Shown: positions 33,618 to 46,371 of the stretch, in pieces | How the letters are laid out: each line of letters begins with the position of its first letter | Numbering within the stretch: position 1 is the first letter of the stretch | NCBI RefSeq assembly: GCF_014066305.1 | Contig: NW_023501131.1 | Span: forward strand, 36,319-100,318 | Reading direction: 5' to 3' | Length of the DNA: 64,000 bases | Source: Letharia columbiana | Taxonomy: Eukaryota; Ascomycota; Lecanoromycetes; Lecanorales; Parmeliaceae | Notes under the pieces: model-generated | Seen by the model: only the letters and a program-made list of their open reading frames with translations | What the model was told of the DNA's origin: nothing | Database searches by the model: none | Program-made: the position numbers and the translations under genes

Positions 33618-34386
33618 ATGCTTTCTTCACGCAACATTTTTCGAGTTATAGCACTGGCATGTTTCGCGTCCTTAGGCCTTACCGAAAAACCTATAAAATC
33701 AGAAATCACGGGATATGGTATTTTCTCCGTGCGACCACGCTGAGCTTGTGAGGTGCTAACCCAGACGTTAGGCTTCGCGTCAAGCAGTAACACACTCTAC
33801 ACAGGGGCTCAAGGTAGCGAGCACTCACTTGATGCGTATCCCATCGGCACCTTGATATACGTAGTTGTAGGTGCCGGCCCACCATTCCATCCTCAATCCT
33901 GCACAATCTGTTTTCCAAGACGACCCTACCCTTCATAGCTACCTCCAAATCAGTCCGTCTCAGCTCACACAGCAACAGGGACTGCAAAAATATTTCTCGG
34001 TCCAAGATTCCTGCGGCGATTGCACTTCACAGTCCCAGCCGCACTTTGACCTCTGGATGGGAGCGCCCAGCTACAGCGATTTGAAGCAACTCCAAAAATG
34101 CGCTGGTGGAATCACAGTCACAGACCCGACTGCGGCGGTCATCATCAATCCCAACAACGGATATGTCGTTGATACAACGCCGCTAATGAGCAGTACCGGG
34201 ACGTGTGATAATGATGCTGATTACAGTCGCACACAGCCTGTCCTTGCCAGCGGCGGTACCACAGGAGGCGACAGTACTGGAAGATCTGGGTCTTGCAGCT
34301 GGGAAGGTCACTGCCAAGGAGCGCCCTGCCAGACCGATGACGACTGTAGCGATCCATTTTCCTGTGTCAACCATTTATGTACGTGA
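33618..34386 (+). CDS. Secreted cysteine-rich protein (probable introns), effector-like
   Basis: ATG 33618 opens a signal peptide (MLSSRNIFRVIALACFASLG). The product resembles small secreted fungal proteins that read PxGTxxYV...LQKYFxxxDxCxxC...DLWMG...VxxNPxxxxxVDTTPL. Here I see DAYPIGTLIYV, then GLQKYFSVQDSCGDC, HFDLWMGAP, VIINPNNGYVVDTTPL and a knot-like tail with SCSWEGHC, APCQTDDDC and FSCVNHLC, ending TGA 34384-34386. Joining needs two gaps. The first is 33729-33764 (gtgcga...ctaacccag, only 36 bp, so it may instead be coding with a TGA nonsense at 33741-33743). The second is 33861 or 33864 to 33978, which keeps frame with either donor. The product would be about 205 residues. Function is unknown; it is predicted extracellular. 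The gene sits in a 2.9-kb normal-GC island inside RIP-degraded DNA, a location typical of candidate effectors. Whether it is intact depends on the first gap. Confidence 0.65.
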
Positions 34387-35007
34387 AATACGAAAGTAGA
34401 CGTTTGATATGAAGTCTCGATTCAAGGTAACCTACTTTAATAAAATGGATGATGATCTATCAATAGCCTCGCCATGGGTGGCGAAACCCCTTGCCGATCT
34501 TAGCAATCACCAAAAATTAGCCGTACATATAGAAATTATATTATTTCCTTCATACTTTTATAATACTAAAAGAGTTCTTATAGTCTAGAAATCTATTATT
34601 AGATAGAGAATATTTTTATATAATTAGATTATATATAGATTTTCTTAGAAAGATATAATCTTTTAAAATAATTTAGAAAAATAACGTAAATATTAGCTTT
34701 AATCTTTTTAAAGAATTTAATGAAGATTAAATACTTTTAAGCGTCTAGCTCGCTTAAGAGATTAAATAAATATAAAAACTATTATTACTTATACGCGCTT
34801 TAATTTAAACTATAAAGAGTAATTATAGATTATTATATAGATATTATATATTTATAAAGAAAATCTTATCTTATCTAATTAATTTAGAATAAAAACTCTT
34901 ACTTTTCTTACTTTTATTATCTCTATCTAATAGAGAATAATAAAATACGATCGTATTTTATTAGAACTACTCTTAGCGCGAAGACGTATTTTATTATAAT
35001 TATTATA
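34387..35007. other. Transition from island to RIP-degraded DNA
   Basis: Normal composition fades out by about 34540. From there to 35007 the DNA is AT-rich with few CpA or TpG and no gene. Confidence 0.5.
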
Positions 35008-36901
35008 AGTAAAGATCTATAAATTAAATTTATAAAGTTAAATTTTTCATTTTTCTAAGTTAAATAAAGTTGAATTTTTCTAAGTTAAATTAAATTTTAA
35101 TTCTAGCTCTAAGTTAAATCGAACTTTAATCGCTTACTATACGTTTTTAATCTATATATAGATATATATATATAAAGAGAGACGCGCTAAGATTTAATTA
35201 GAAAGGTATATCGAGTATAGAGAATTAATTCGTAATAATTGCCTATAAAAAATAGAGAAAGACTATGTTCTTATGATAAGAAGTATCGAAATATCGAAAA
35301 GAAATGAAGATAACATGTTAATTAGTGGTGTGAATCCCATATTATCTCCTACCGCAGTGAAATCTTTCGAATAATAAAATAGCTGTTAGAGCAAGACATC
35401 GGACGGTTTCAATTCGTTCAAATATGTATCGTTCGATGTTTCTTCTGCAGAGACCTAATTGACTGTGATCGTCGCAGTAGATCCTTCTCTTATGACGTTA
35501 TTGTAGTGATATACTATATTAATGTAGTGGGGATGACAGGCCAAGTTGCAGTGGTGTTCTCCGCTTGCTGAGTGATGATTTGATGTGGAACCGTGGAGAG
35601 CATATGACGTGGGATCTTGGAGAGCTGAGCCGTGTTCTTGGTGCTGGGGGCCTTGTTGCCGCTTGGTTTCTCCGCAGTGTTCTCCGCATTTACCTGTTGT
35701 AGTTCCTTCTCTTACTTCTCCTCTTGTAGAGTATTAGACTGAGTGGCTAGCTGAGTGGCTGACTGAGTGGATGACTGATATGACGTGGGATCTTGGAGAG
35801 CTGAGCCGTGTTCTTGACGATGGTGGCCTTGTTGTCGCTTGGTTTCTCCGCAGTATTCTCCATAGTGTTCTCCGCAGTGTTCTCCGCAGTGTTCTCCGCA
35901 TTTGCCTGTTGTAGTTCCTCCTCTTACTCCTTAATGTAGTGGGGATGACAGGCTAAGTTGCAGTGGTGTTCTCCGCTTGCTGAGTGATGATTTGATGTGG
36001 AACCGTGGAGAGCATATGATGTGGGATCTTGGAGAGCTGAGCCGTGGTTTTGGTGCTGGGGGCCTTGTTGCCGCTTGATTTCTCCGCAGTATTCTCCGAA
36101 TTTGCCTGTTGTAGTTCCTCCTCTTGCTCCTCCTCTTATAGAGTATCAGACTAAGTGATTAGCTGAGTGGCTGACTAAGTGGATGACTGAGTGACTGGCT
36201 GACGATCTAATTGAGTGGATTACTGAGCTGATAGGGTAGATAGTATTGACTAAGTGGCTGATCGAGTATATAGGGGAGGACGATGGCTGTAAATCCGTTC
36301 GAGCTCTTTTTGAGGGTTTTTTAACGCGTTTATAAGCAGTAGTAAATAGCTATTTAGCTCGCTTACGACCTCGATTACTAGTAGTAACGAATTCGCGTTA
36401 GTAGAGACTCTAAGAGGCGGGTAAAAGGAATATATATATCTAAAGCGTTTAGTAACGTTTTCGCGAGAGATATCGAGAACGATTATATTTATATTAATAG
36501 AATTAATAGAATTAATAGAGTAATAAAAGAATAATAATTATATAAATAAATAGATAAAAGAATTATTATTTAATCTCGAACGCGTTTAATATAACTATTA
36601 TATTTAAATATTTATTTAATTTATTAATAGTAGATTAAACTTTATAATTTTTATAGCGTTAGAAAGCGTAAAGCGAGCTTTATAATTTAAGAAATTATAA
36701 AGTAACTATATATATTATAAGCTAAGTACTTTAAAGTATAAAACTTCTATATATAAATTTTTAATAAGAAAGATATAAAAGGATTATCGAGCTAACTTAG
36801 TCGATCTAATTAAAAAGCGTATAGAACTCGAATTAATAATTAACTATATATATAAATTCAAGATTTTCAAGCTTAGCTCTATCTTATTCTATTATATATA
36901 C
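35008..36901 (+). mobile_element. R1 repeat, 1894-bp copy, lightly mutated
   Basis: Starts AGTAAAGATCTATAAATT and ends ATTATATATAC, the same termini as the 48291-50807 copy. Flanking 5-mers are TTATA and TAATA. The middle (about 35290-36300) keeps many CpA and TpG sites, while the outer parts are partly RIP-mutated. Three copies of a module beginning gtgggatcttggagagctga lie at 35609, 35785 and 36021; the first spacing is 176 bp. Between modules are ttctccgca and gactgagtggct tracts. I see no protein frame and no tRNA-derived head, so it looks non-autonomous, of unknown class. Confidence 0.7.
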
Positions 36902-37614
36902 TAATATTTAAATAAAATATACCTTTTTTTCTAATAGAATTTCTCTATTTTTTTAAATTCGAATAGTCTTAAGCTAGAGTTATATAGCGCGTCTTATATC
37001 GCGAGATTTAATTTTATAATTATTTTTTAAAAAAATATTAAAGTTTATATATAAAGTCGTTTCTCTAATTTATTAATATTAAGAGAATTTTATATTATAA
37101 TTTTATTTTTTATAATAAATAATTAATATAATTTAAAAATTAAAAAAAAAAATTACTTAGTTAATATTATATATAAAATTTAAAATTTTATAAATAATTA
37201 TAGAAATAATTTATTTAGAATTAAGATATTTTAAATAAAATTAAATATTTAATTAATTTTTTTTATTATTTAAAATAAAAAATTTAAAAAATATATATAA
37301 AAAAATTTAAAAATCTTAGAGTTTTAATATATCTTTTTTAAATAAATTTACTTCTATATTCGTTATTTAAAATAATAAATTTCTATATATATATCGATTA
37401 CTTTTCGCGCTAAGAGAAACTCTTAGCTTAGAAATTTATTTCGCTCTATATATAAAATATATTTAATAAATTTAAATTATATAATAATTATACTTAGTTA
37501 GCGATTTTTAATAAAATTTAAATATATTTAAGAAATTTAAAAAAAAAAAACTATACTTAGTTAGCGATTTTTAATAAAATTTAAATTTTAAAAATCGCGT
37601 AATATTAGAATTAT
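36902..37614. other. RIP-degraded AT-rich DNA, unclassified
   Basis: No open frame. It contains a local repeat of 'acttagttagcgatttttaataaaatttaaat' (about 37493-37526 and 37555-37588). Confidence 0.45.
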
Positions 37615-39138
37615 TAGTATATATAATAGAATAAGATAAAATTAAGCTTAAAAATATTAGATTTATATATATAATTAATTATAAATTCGAGTTTTATATA
37701 CTTTTTAATTAAATCGACTAAGTTAACTTAATAATTCTTTTATATCTCTCTTATTAAAAATTTATATATAGAAATTTTATATTTTAAAGTATTTAGCTTA
37801 CGATATATATAGTTATTTTATAACTTCTTAAATTATAAAGCTCGCTTTACTATTAAAAGATAATATAACTATATTATAATTTAATATATAATAAAAAAGA
37901 TATTTATTATTCTATATACTCGTAGAGTAGATATATATAATATTAAGCTACGCTAGATTTAAATAAATAATAGCTTTAAAAAAGATCTTAACGTATTATA
38001 ATAATATACTTATAAAGAATAAAAAAAAGATATATTCTCGTAGCTATATTCCTAAATAGCTATATTAAATATACGCCGTCTATATATTTATATATCTATT
38101 CTTAATCTATAATCTTTATATCCTTCGCGAATCGAATATAGTCGAGCGGAGAAGCGAGTTAAAAGGCGAGAAGAGAGGCGAGAGATAAGATAGAAGATAA
38201 AGCATTATTAAGAAAAAGAAGAGACTCTCTATTAAATTATATAGTAGTTTAATATGAAATTATAAAGACTATATATACGTGAATAATACTACTATTTATA
38301 CTCTTATTCTTCTTTATAATCTTCTTCGTAGATTTCTCCGTAGTTTTCTTTATAGTTTTCTTCGTAGTTTTCTCTATATTTACTTATTATAATAGCTTAT
38401 ACTCTTATTTCTACTTTAATAACTATATTAACTTTAGCGCTATAACTAATTACTTTTATCGTAACGATAGTATATTAAAGTACTTATCGAGTATCTTATC
38501 GAGTACGTCTTCTATAAGCTTAATAATAAAGTAAACTTACTCTATTAAGAAGTCGAAAATAAGACTATTAAATATTATAATAATATCGAGTAGTCTAGTA
38601 AAAGAATCGACGTAGACGATATCGTATAGAGACTCGTAGAATTATAAGTATTAATATAGAAGTGTACTTAGTATTAAGATAGATAGAATTCTAGAAGAGA
38701 AGTAGATAATTAATATAGAAGCGAAATAACTTAATAGACGTCTATTAAATAATCTTTAAATATTACTATTATATTATTAGAAGATAATATAATTATATTA
38801 TAATTTAATATATAATAAAAAAGATATTTATTATTTTATATACTCGTAAAGTAAATATATATAATATTAAGTTACGCTAGACTTAAATAAATAATAGCTT
38901 TAAAGAAGATCTTAGCGTATCGTAATATTTATACTTTCTAACACTATAAAAATTATAAAGTTTAATCTATTATTAATAAATTAAATAAATATTTAAATAT
39001 AATAATTATAATAGTTATATTAAACGCGTCTAAAATCGAATAATAATCCTTTTATCTATTTTATTATATTTCTTCTATAATTTCACTAATCTATTAATTT
39101 ATTAATATAAATATAATTATTCTTAATATCTCTCGTAT
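37615..39138 (-). mobile_element. R1 repeat, inverted copy split by an LTR element
   Basis: Begins with the complement of the R1 right end (tatatataatagaataag) and follows R1 in reverse. It reaches ctcgctttac at 37850, is interrupted by the 1077-bp element, and resumes at 38928 with the expected tttctaacactataaaaattataaag, running to about 39138. There the end of the 12-kb element family has inserted. Confidence 0.65.
37851..38927. mobile_element. 1077-bp LTR element (TRIM-like) with 153-bp LTRs and 5-bp target duplication
   Basis: The LTRs are 37851-38003 and 38775-38927, both exactly 153 bp. They share gataatataactatattat-type sequence, the tactcgtaragtaratatat block and a cgta...taata end. 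Ends TATTA...TAATA fit TGTTA...TAACA after RIP. Target duplication is TTTAC (37846-37850) and TTTAT (38928-38932); the uninterrupted R1 sequence there is tttacgctttctaac. The 771-bp interior has no open frame and shares a block (about 38035-38200) with the interior of the 29754-31591 element. It also has ttctccgtag-type repeats near 38325-38380. It is far too short to be autonomous. Confidence 0.85.
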
Positions 39139-39843
39139 TAATCGAAAAGATATAATATATTTTATAGAATATTTTATATTAAGTAATATTATATTATACT
39201 CGAATATAATATAAATAAAGTTAAATATTATATTATTTTTCTAATATAAATTCGAGATCTTAACGAAATATTTTACGATATAATATATCTATAATATTAT
39301 ATTATAAAATAGTATATATATAGAATATTCTTATTAAGATTTCTATATTTAGAAGTATAAGTAGTTATTTTAATTATTATTCTAGTTAATTATAACTATT
39401 ACTATTATCTATTATAACTATTACTATTATAACTATTATTATTATAGTTATTACTATTATAACTATTATTATTATAGTTATTTCTATTATAATTACTCTT
39501 ATTATAACTATTATTACTATAGCTACTACTATTATAACTATTTTTATTATAATTACTTTTATTATAATTATCTCTATTATAACTATTTCTATTATAATTA
39601 TCTCTATTATAATTATTATATAATAGTAAACTATTTTAATAATAAATAATAGTAGCTATAATAGTAATAGTTATAATAATAATAGCTATTAGAATATTAG
39701 ATATATAATATATAAAATAAATAAATTAATTCTTTAAAATCTCTTCGAGATTAGATTTTAAATATAGTATAAAATTAAATAGCTAAAAAATATAATAGCT
39801 AAAATACGCGAGAGTTATATTTTAATAGTAGCTATAATAATAA
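39139..39843 (+). mobile_element. Deleted derivative of the 12-kb element family
   Basis: Starts with tcgaaaagatataatatatt, the terminal repeat of the 12-kb element, and follows it to about 39400 (ttctatatttagaagta). It then runs into a TA-rich array (39395-39620) and ends in a reversed, RIP-mutated copy of repeat A (about 39717-39830). It lies within R1-type sequence. It ties repeat A to the same element family. Confidence 0.55.
39395..39620. repeat. Low-complexity tandem array
   Basis: Imperfect units of 'ctattactattataa' and 'ctattattattatag' about 12-18 bp long fill the segment. Such purely A/T/C triplet-like arrays expand by slippage. Confidence 0.7.
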
Positions 39844-39844
39844 T

Positions 39845-40510
39845 TAATATATATAAGAGAATAAGATAGAGTTAAGATTAAAAATCTTAAATTTATATAG
39901 ATAACTAATTATTAATTTAAAATTACTACGCTCTTTAATTAAATCGACTAAGTTAGCTCGCTAGCTCTCTTAAGCTCTCTTATTAAAAATTTATATATAA
40001 AAGTCTTATACTTTAAAGTACTTAGTTTATAATATATATAATTACTTTATAATTTCTTAAATTATAGAGCTTACTTTACGCTTTCTAACGCTATAAAAAT
40101 TATAAAGTTTAATCTACTATTAATAAAGCGAAGTAGTATTTAAATATAGTTATACGAAACGCGTTCGAGATTAAATAATAATTCTTTCATTTATTTATAT
40201 AATTATTATTCTTTTATTATTCTATTAATTCTATTAATTCTATTAATATAAATATAATTATTCTCGATACCTCTCGCGAAAACGTTATTAAACGCTTTAG
40301 ATATATATACTTCTTTTATTTATCTCTTAAAGTCTCTATTAACGTCTCTAGACTATTTCTTAACGAATTTATAATTATTAGTAATTAAGATTATAAGCGA
40401 GTTTAATAGCTATTTACTACTATTTATAAACGCGTTAGAAAATTCTTTAAAAGAGTTTAAACGAATATATTCTCTTCTATATACTTCTTCTAAATTAGCG
40501 ATAATATCTT
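39845..40510 (-). mobile_element. R1 repeat, truncated inverted copy
   Basis: Reverse complement of the right third of R1. Landmarks are gagaataagatagagttaag at the start, ctttctaacgctataaaaatt at about 40079, cgcgttcgagattaaataat at about 40160, and ataagcgagtttaatagc at about 40394. It stops before the module region. Confidence 0.65.
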
Positions 40511-42391
40511 TTAATCTAGTAATACTATTTTTTAAAACGCGTCTTTCTCCTCTATTTATTCTTTATTACTCTATTTTAAAGTCTCTTAACGCGTATTAAA
40601 TTCTAAATATCGTTAAAAAGAAGCTTCTAAATAAGAGAAAGACGCTATCGAAAACTCTCTATTATAAGATCTACTATTAGACTTCTTTAATAACGATTCT
40701 TTTAATAGTCTACGTTCTTTTAATTTATCTTTTAACTTTTATATAAATTTTACTTAGTCTTTAATAAGACTCGCTAGCTATATTACGCGTTATCTATATA
40801 TTATAAAATCTATATAATATAATTTAGATTCTATAAACTAGATTTATAATAGCTATAATATAGCGTTATAGAAAGATAAGATAGTTAAATAGTATTATAA
40901 TTAAACGAGTAAAGAAGTTAAAGTTATAGCGATAGATACGTAAAACTTAGAGAAAAAAAAAAAAAAAATTCTTTTAGATTTTTATTTTATTATTTTACGT
41001 CTTTTTATAATAATATTAAGATTTAAAATTATAAAAGCGAATATATTAGATTTAATAGTATTCTCGATTTTTAATTATCTAATTTACTTTCTTCTTTATA
41101 TATTACTTTATTTAAAATCTTTTAATATTCTATAATCGCGACGCTAAAATCTATAGATTATATTTATTTAAATATATTTTATTTAATAATAATTTTTATA
41201 TATTATAATACGCGAAGCTAAATATTTTAATATTATATATTATTATAAATAATATATTTAATTAAATTTAGTCTTATTCTATTAAAAAATTAATATTATT
41301 TATTATTATAAATAATATATTTAATTAAATCTAGTTTTATATTATTATTATTATATATAATTTATTTAATTAAATATTATTAATAAGTTATTATTATTTA
41401 TAAATAATATTTATCTAAATAAAAAAAAAACTCTTTATTACTTTATTTTTAACTATTTTAATATAGAATTTTATCTTTAACTTATATTTATTACGCGCTT
41501 ACTATATATTTAATCTAATCTTATCTCTTATAAAAATATAATCTTTATTTCTCTACTCTCTTTTCTCTATTATAATAACTTATTCTAAAAAGACTCTAGA
41601 AAAAAAAAAATCTTCGCTCGCGAGGCTATAACTAGATATTAAGTTAGATATTAAATTAAATATAAAATTTAATTTCTATAAATAAATATAACTATTTTAT
41701 TATAATTCTTAAATTTTATAAATTTTTTACTCTTTAGAGTTATAGTTAAATAATAAGAGATAATTTAAATAAAAAATAATTAGCTTATTAATATTATAGA
41801 GAATTTTAATTTATTAAAAGAGTTAGAGAAGAATAGCGATATTATCTTTATTAGAATAAGATCGTAATAGCGATAATTTCTTTTCTAGATTATATTTAAT
41901 TTTTTAATTAGATTTTAAAATAAAAGTAATATAATTACTCGATTTTTAATTAAATTATTATTTAAAGAAGTTTTTTTAAATTTTAATAAATCGCGTAGAT
42001 TAAGTAGATAAATTCTTAATATTTTATTTATTTAGAATTTTACTAAAATTATAAATACTCTAATTATAAATATATATCTATAATTAAAATTAAGCGATAA
42101 AGTTCTCTATATTTATTATTATAATTAAATATTTATATATTTATAAAGAAACTCTTAAGTTCGCTTTCTTCTTTATAACTCTCTCTTTCTTTTTAATTTA
42201 AGAGTTTTTTATCTTCGCTTTCTTCTTTATAATTCTTTTTTTTTTTAATCTAAGAGTTCTTTATCTATACTCTCTTCGATATAATTCTCTCTTTCTTCTT
42301 AATTTAAAAGTCTCTTATTTATACTCTCTTTAATATAACTCTCTCTTTCTTCTTAATTTAAGAGTTTTTTATATATACTTCTTTAATATAA
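40511..42391 (+). mobile_element. RIP-degraded repeat H, first copy
   Basis: From about 40914 to 41525 this matches 63392-64000 base for base apart from C/T and G/A changes (landmarks aaaattcttttagatttttat, ctataatcgcgacgctaaaatc, tacgcgaagctaaatattttaat). The match probably continues beyond the window end. Near 42170-42375 is a short tandem array of ctttcttcttaatttaagagt units. No frame survives; class unknown. Confidence 0.6.
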
Positions 42392-42960
42392 TATCTGCAA
42401 ATCTAAAAAGTTTCTATAAAATTTAAAATTACTAATCGCGTATTTATCGCGGAAATTATAAAATCCGCTAGATTAGTAAATCTGATTAGAATTTATCTAA
42501 ATTTCGCCGGTTTAATAACTATTTTAATCTTTTCTATTAGTTCTATTAATTTAGTAGTAATACGTATAAAAAAAGAAAAGTTCTAATAATCGACGTTATA
42601 ACGATAAGATTCTACGATAACGAGTATTAACGCTAACTTAAATTTAGTTATAGAATTAAATAATTTAATAAAATTAATCGCGTAAATAATATTCTAATAT
42701 AACGTATAATAATATATATATTAATAATAATATATATTAATATTATATATATATAGAATAGTACTTAGAGTATATTAGAGTATATTACGTAAAATTCTTA
42801 AAGTTATTAAAAATTTTTTAAAGTTACTAAATTAATAGAATTAGCGAAAAGAATTAAATATAGATAAAGTTTACTTAATAAACTAAATCGTACTAAATCG
42901 TGCTTATAATGCGAACCCGGCGGAAATTATACGAAAATTCACTTTTCAGATTTATAGATA
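42392..42960 (+). mobile_element. 569-bp TIR element (MITE-like), copy 2
   Basis: Left TIR tatctgcaaatctaaaaag (42392-42410) and right TIR, read inward, tatctataaatctgaaaag (42960-42942). The two differ only at sites where one has CpA or TpG and the other TpA, so the ancestral TIR was TATCTGCAAATCTGAAAAG. Inverted relative to the copy at 26977-27516. No coding capacity. Confidence 0.8.
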
Positions 42961-43209
42961 AACTCTTTCTTTTTTTATAATTTAAGAGATATTTAATATT
43001 AAGTAAAGTTAAGTCTAATTTTATTAATTTTAATACTTCTAATCTTTTAATAATTAATCTCTTTTTAAAATATTTAGATAAATATAATTATAGATTAGAA
43101 AATATATATAATCTTAACTCTAAATTAAAGCGATATAATCGTCTTTTAACTTTTATAAATAAATTTAAAAGATTAAAAATTATATTCGAAGATATTATTC
43201 TCTTTATTA
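42961..43209. other. RIP-degraded AT-rich DNA, unclassified
   Basis: No gene and no recognised repeat partner. It may continue repeat H interrupted by the TIR element, since 'actctttcttttt' recurs on both sides. Confidence 0.35.
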
Positions 43210-44776
43210 GTATATATAATAGAATAAGATAGAATTAAATTAGAAAATCTTAAATTTATATATATAGTTAATTATAAATTCGTTAGATCTACGCTTTTTA
43301 ATTAGATACCGCGAGTAAATAAATTAGCGTTCGTAATTATTAAAAATCTATATATAGAAGTCTTACACTCTAAAATAACCAGCTTTCTATAAATACTATT
43401 TCTTTATAATTTTATAAATTATAGAGCTTAGTTTACGCTTTCTAACGATATAAAAATTATAAAGTTTAATCTACTATTAATAGATTAAACTAATATTTAA
43501 ATATCGTAGTTATATTAAATACGTTCGAGACGAGATCGAATAATAATTCTTTTATCTATTTATATAATTATTATTCTTTTATTATTCTATTAATTCTATT
43601 AATTTCATTAATATAAATATAATCGTCTTCGATATCTCTCGTCTAATTAAAGTCTCTTACTAACGTTCTTAAACTATCTCTCGACGAATTCGCTACTATT
43701 AATAATCGAGGCTATAAGCGAGTTTAATAGCTATCTACTACTACTTATAAACGCGTTAAAAGACTCTTAAAAAGAGCTCGAACGAATATATTCTTCTTTA
43801 TATACTTCTTTTAAGTTAGCGATAGATGAGTTAAATTAATATTTAAATATTATAATTATATTAAACGCGTTCGAAATCGAATAATAATTCTTTCATCTAT
43901 TTATATAATTATTCTTCTTTTACTATTCTATTAATTCTATTAATTCTATTAATTCTACTCTCGTACTTAGTTAAATAAGAGGAGAATCTATAATAGATAA
44001 ATACGAAGAATATTACGGAGAATATTACGGAGATAATTATTAGTAGTAGTAATATAATAGACTTACTCTTTACGATCTTATATTAATCTACTTAGCTAGT
44101 ATAAGAGAAGTTAATATAGTAGACGAATACGAAGAATATTACGAAGAAATTAAGCGATAATAAAACTCTTAGTATTAAGAATACGACTTAGCTCTTTAAG
44201 ATCCCACGTTATATACTCTTTACGATTTTATATTAAATTATTACTTAATAAGCGAAGAATATTACTATAATTTAATTTATTATTTCTATTATATTAATAT
44301 AATATATTACTATAATAACGTTATAAGAGAAGAATCTACTACGACGATTATAGTTAATTAAGTCTCTATAGAAGAAATATCGAATAATATATATTTAAAC
44401 GAATTAAAATCGTTCGATATCTTACTCTAATAGCTATTTTATTATTCGAAAGATTTTACTACGATAGAAGATAATATGAAATTTATACTACTAATTAATA
44501 TATTATCTCTATTTCTTTCTAATATTTTAATACTTCTTATTATAAAAATATAGTCTTTCTCTATTTTTTATAGATAATTATTACGAATTAATTCTTTATA
44601 CTTAATATACCTTTCTAATTAGATCTTAGCGCGTCTCTCTTCGTATATATATATTTATATATAGATTAAAAACGTATAGTAAGCGATTAGAGTTCGATTT
44701 AACTTAGAATTAAAATTAAAATTTAATTTAACTTAGAAAAATTCAACTTTATAAATTTAATTTATAGGTCTTTACT
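43210..44776 (-). mobile_element. R1 repeat, inverted copy, internally shortened
   Basis: Runs from the complement of the R1 right end (gtatatataatagaataag at 43210) to the complement of its left end (ctttact at 44770-44776). All outer landmarks of R1 are present in reverse. The module array is reduced to a short stretch near 43980-44280, giving 1567 bp. The left flank is TATTA (complement of TAATA); the right flank TGTCG does not match. Confidence 0.7.
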
Positions 44777-46371
44777 TGTCGATTTATATAATAATACTAT
44801 AGAGATTTTTAAAGCTAATTAGAAGATTTATTATATCTATAATATATTATTATTAAATCTCTTTTTAAAATCTAATTAACGTTAAATAGCGAATAATCTT
44901 AATATTATTCTCGAAGATACTCTTTTTCTTCGCGAAATAATTAATTACTAAAATTAATATCTTCTTATAGAATTCTTTTTTAATAACGCTTTATATCTTT
45001 TATATTAGAATAAAATTATAAAGCGAGATAAAGTAGCGAATAATTTTAAGATTATTAATTAAAAAGCTCTTCTTATAAATAATAGAAATTTAGTAATAAT
45101 TAATTTTAATAGATCGAAGAAGCGCTTTTTACGTTAGACTTAAGAGAAAGATCTTATACTTTAATACTTTTAGAATATTAATAATATAATTTTAAATATT
45201 TTAAGTCTAACTATTTACCGACGTAGATTTTACTTTATATTTTAATTATTATTTTTATAATAAATTATTTAGAATTAATAAGTAATTATTTATAGTTTAA
45301 AACTATATAAGATAAAATAACTTTATTTAAGTTATAACGTCGTCGACGATAACGATCTAGAGATTATTATTTATATTTTCTTCTCTTATCTTTTAATAAT
45401 TAATTTTAATATTATATATCTAAATAATAATAAGTAAAATAAGTAGATTAATAATATTATTTAATCTACGCTTAGAGATATTTATAATTATTATATATAA
45501 TAATATTAACCGCGAAGCTATATTAATATAAATTATAAGATATATATTAAGAAAGAGTAGAGTATTAATAGCGCTAATTATTTAATTAATATTAATTATT
45601 TATTATCTATTAATCTATTAAAATAGTTTTAGAAATATATATTTTATAAAAGTAATAAATACTCTAAATTTATAAGTTTAATATTAATCGTTATAATTTA
45701 TAATCTTAAAAGCCTAATTTAATATAATAATCTCGCTTTAATAAAATATAACTTTCTTAAGCTTATAAAATTCTATTATAATATTTATAATAAGAGTTAT
45801 TTTAATTAAGACGACGCGTAACTTAATATCGAAGTTAAAGATATTTTCGCTATCGATAATATTATATTACTATAAAAAACGTATTATCTTAAATAATAAA
45901 TATAAGAGTTTTATAATTCTCGATAGACTATATATTATCTTATAGTCTTACGCTATTCTTTTATATTAATACGCGATATAAATTTAATCTTTATTAAATT
46001 AAATCTAAGTAATCTATTATAAAGCGAAGATAATCTTATTTATAATAAGGTCTATAATAGTAATAAAGATCTATTCGCTATATTATTTAAAAATTATTTT
46101 ATATTTAATAACGACGACTTTAAAGATTTAAAATTCTCTTAATTTTATATCGATAATCTATATCTATAAATCTAATTATAATTTAAAATTTCTCGATAAA
46201 ATTTCTAAAATCTAACTTAATTTCTATTATTTAAATTATTTTATATTATCTAAATATCTTATATAGTATAATTATTAATATAGATACTTAATAGTAGATA
46301 AAATATAAATTTAAAGATCTTTAAAATCGAATTCGAGATTCGTCTTTATAAAAAAAAATAAGATTATTATA
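44777..46371. other. RIP-degraded AT-rich DNA, unclassified
   Basis: No open frame. No repeat partner in the window was recognised. A few GC words survive (gacgacgcg near 45820). Confidence 0.4.
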
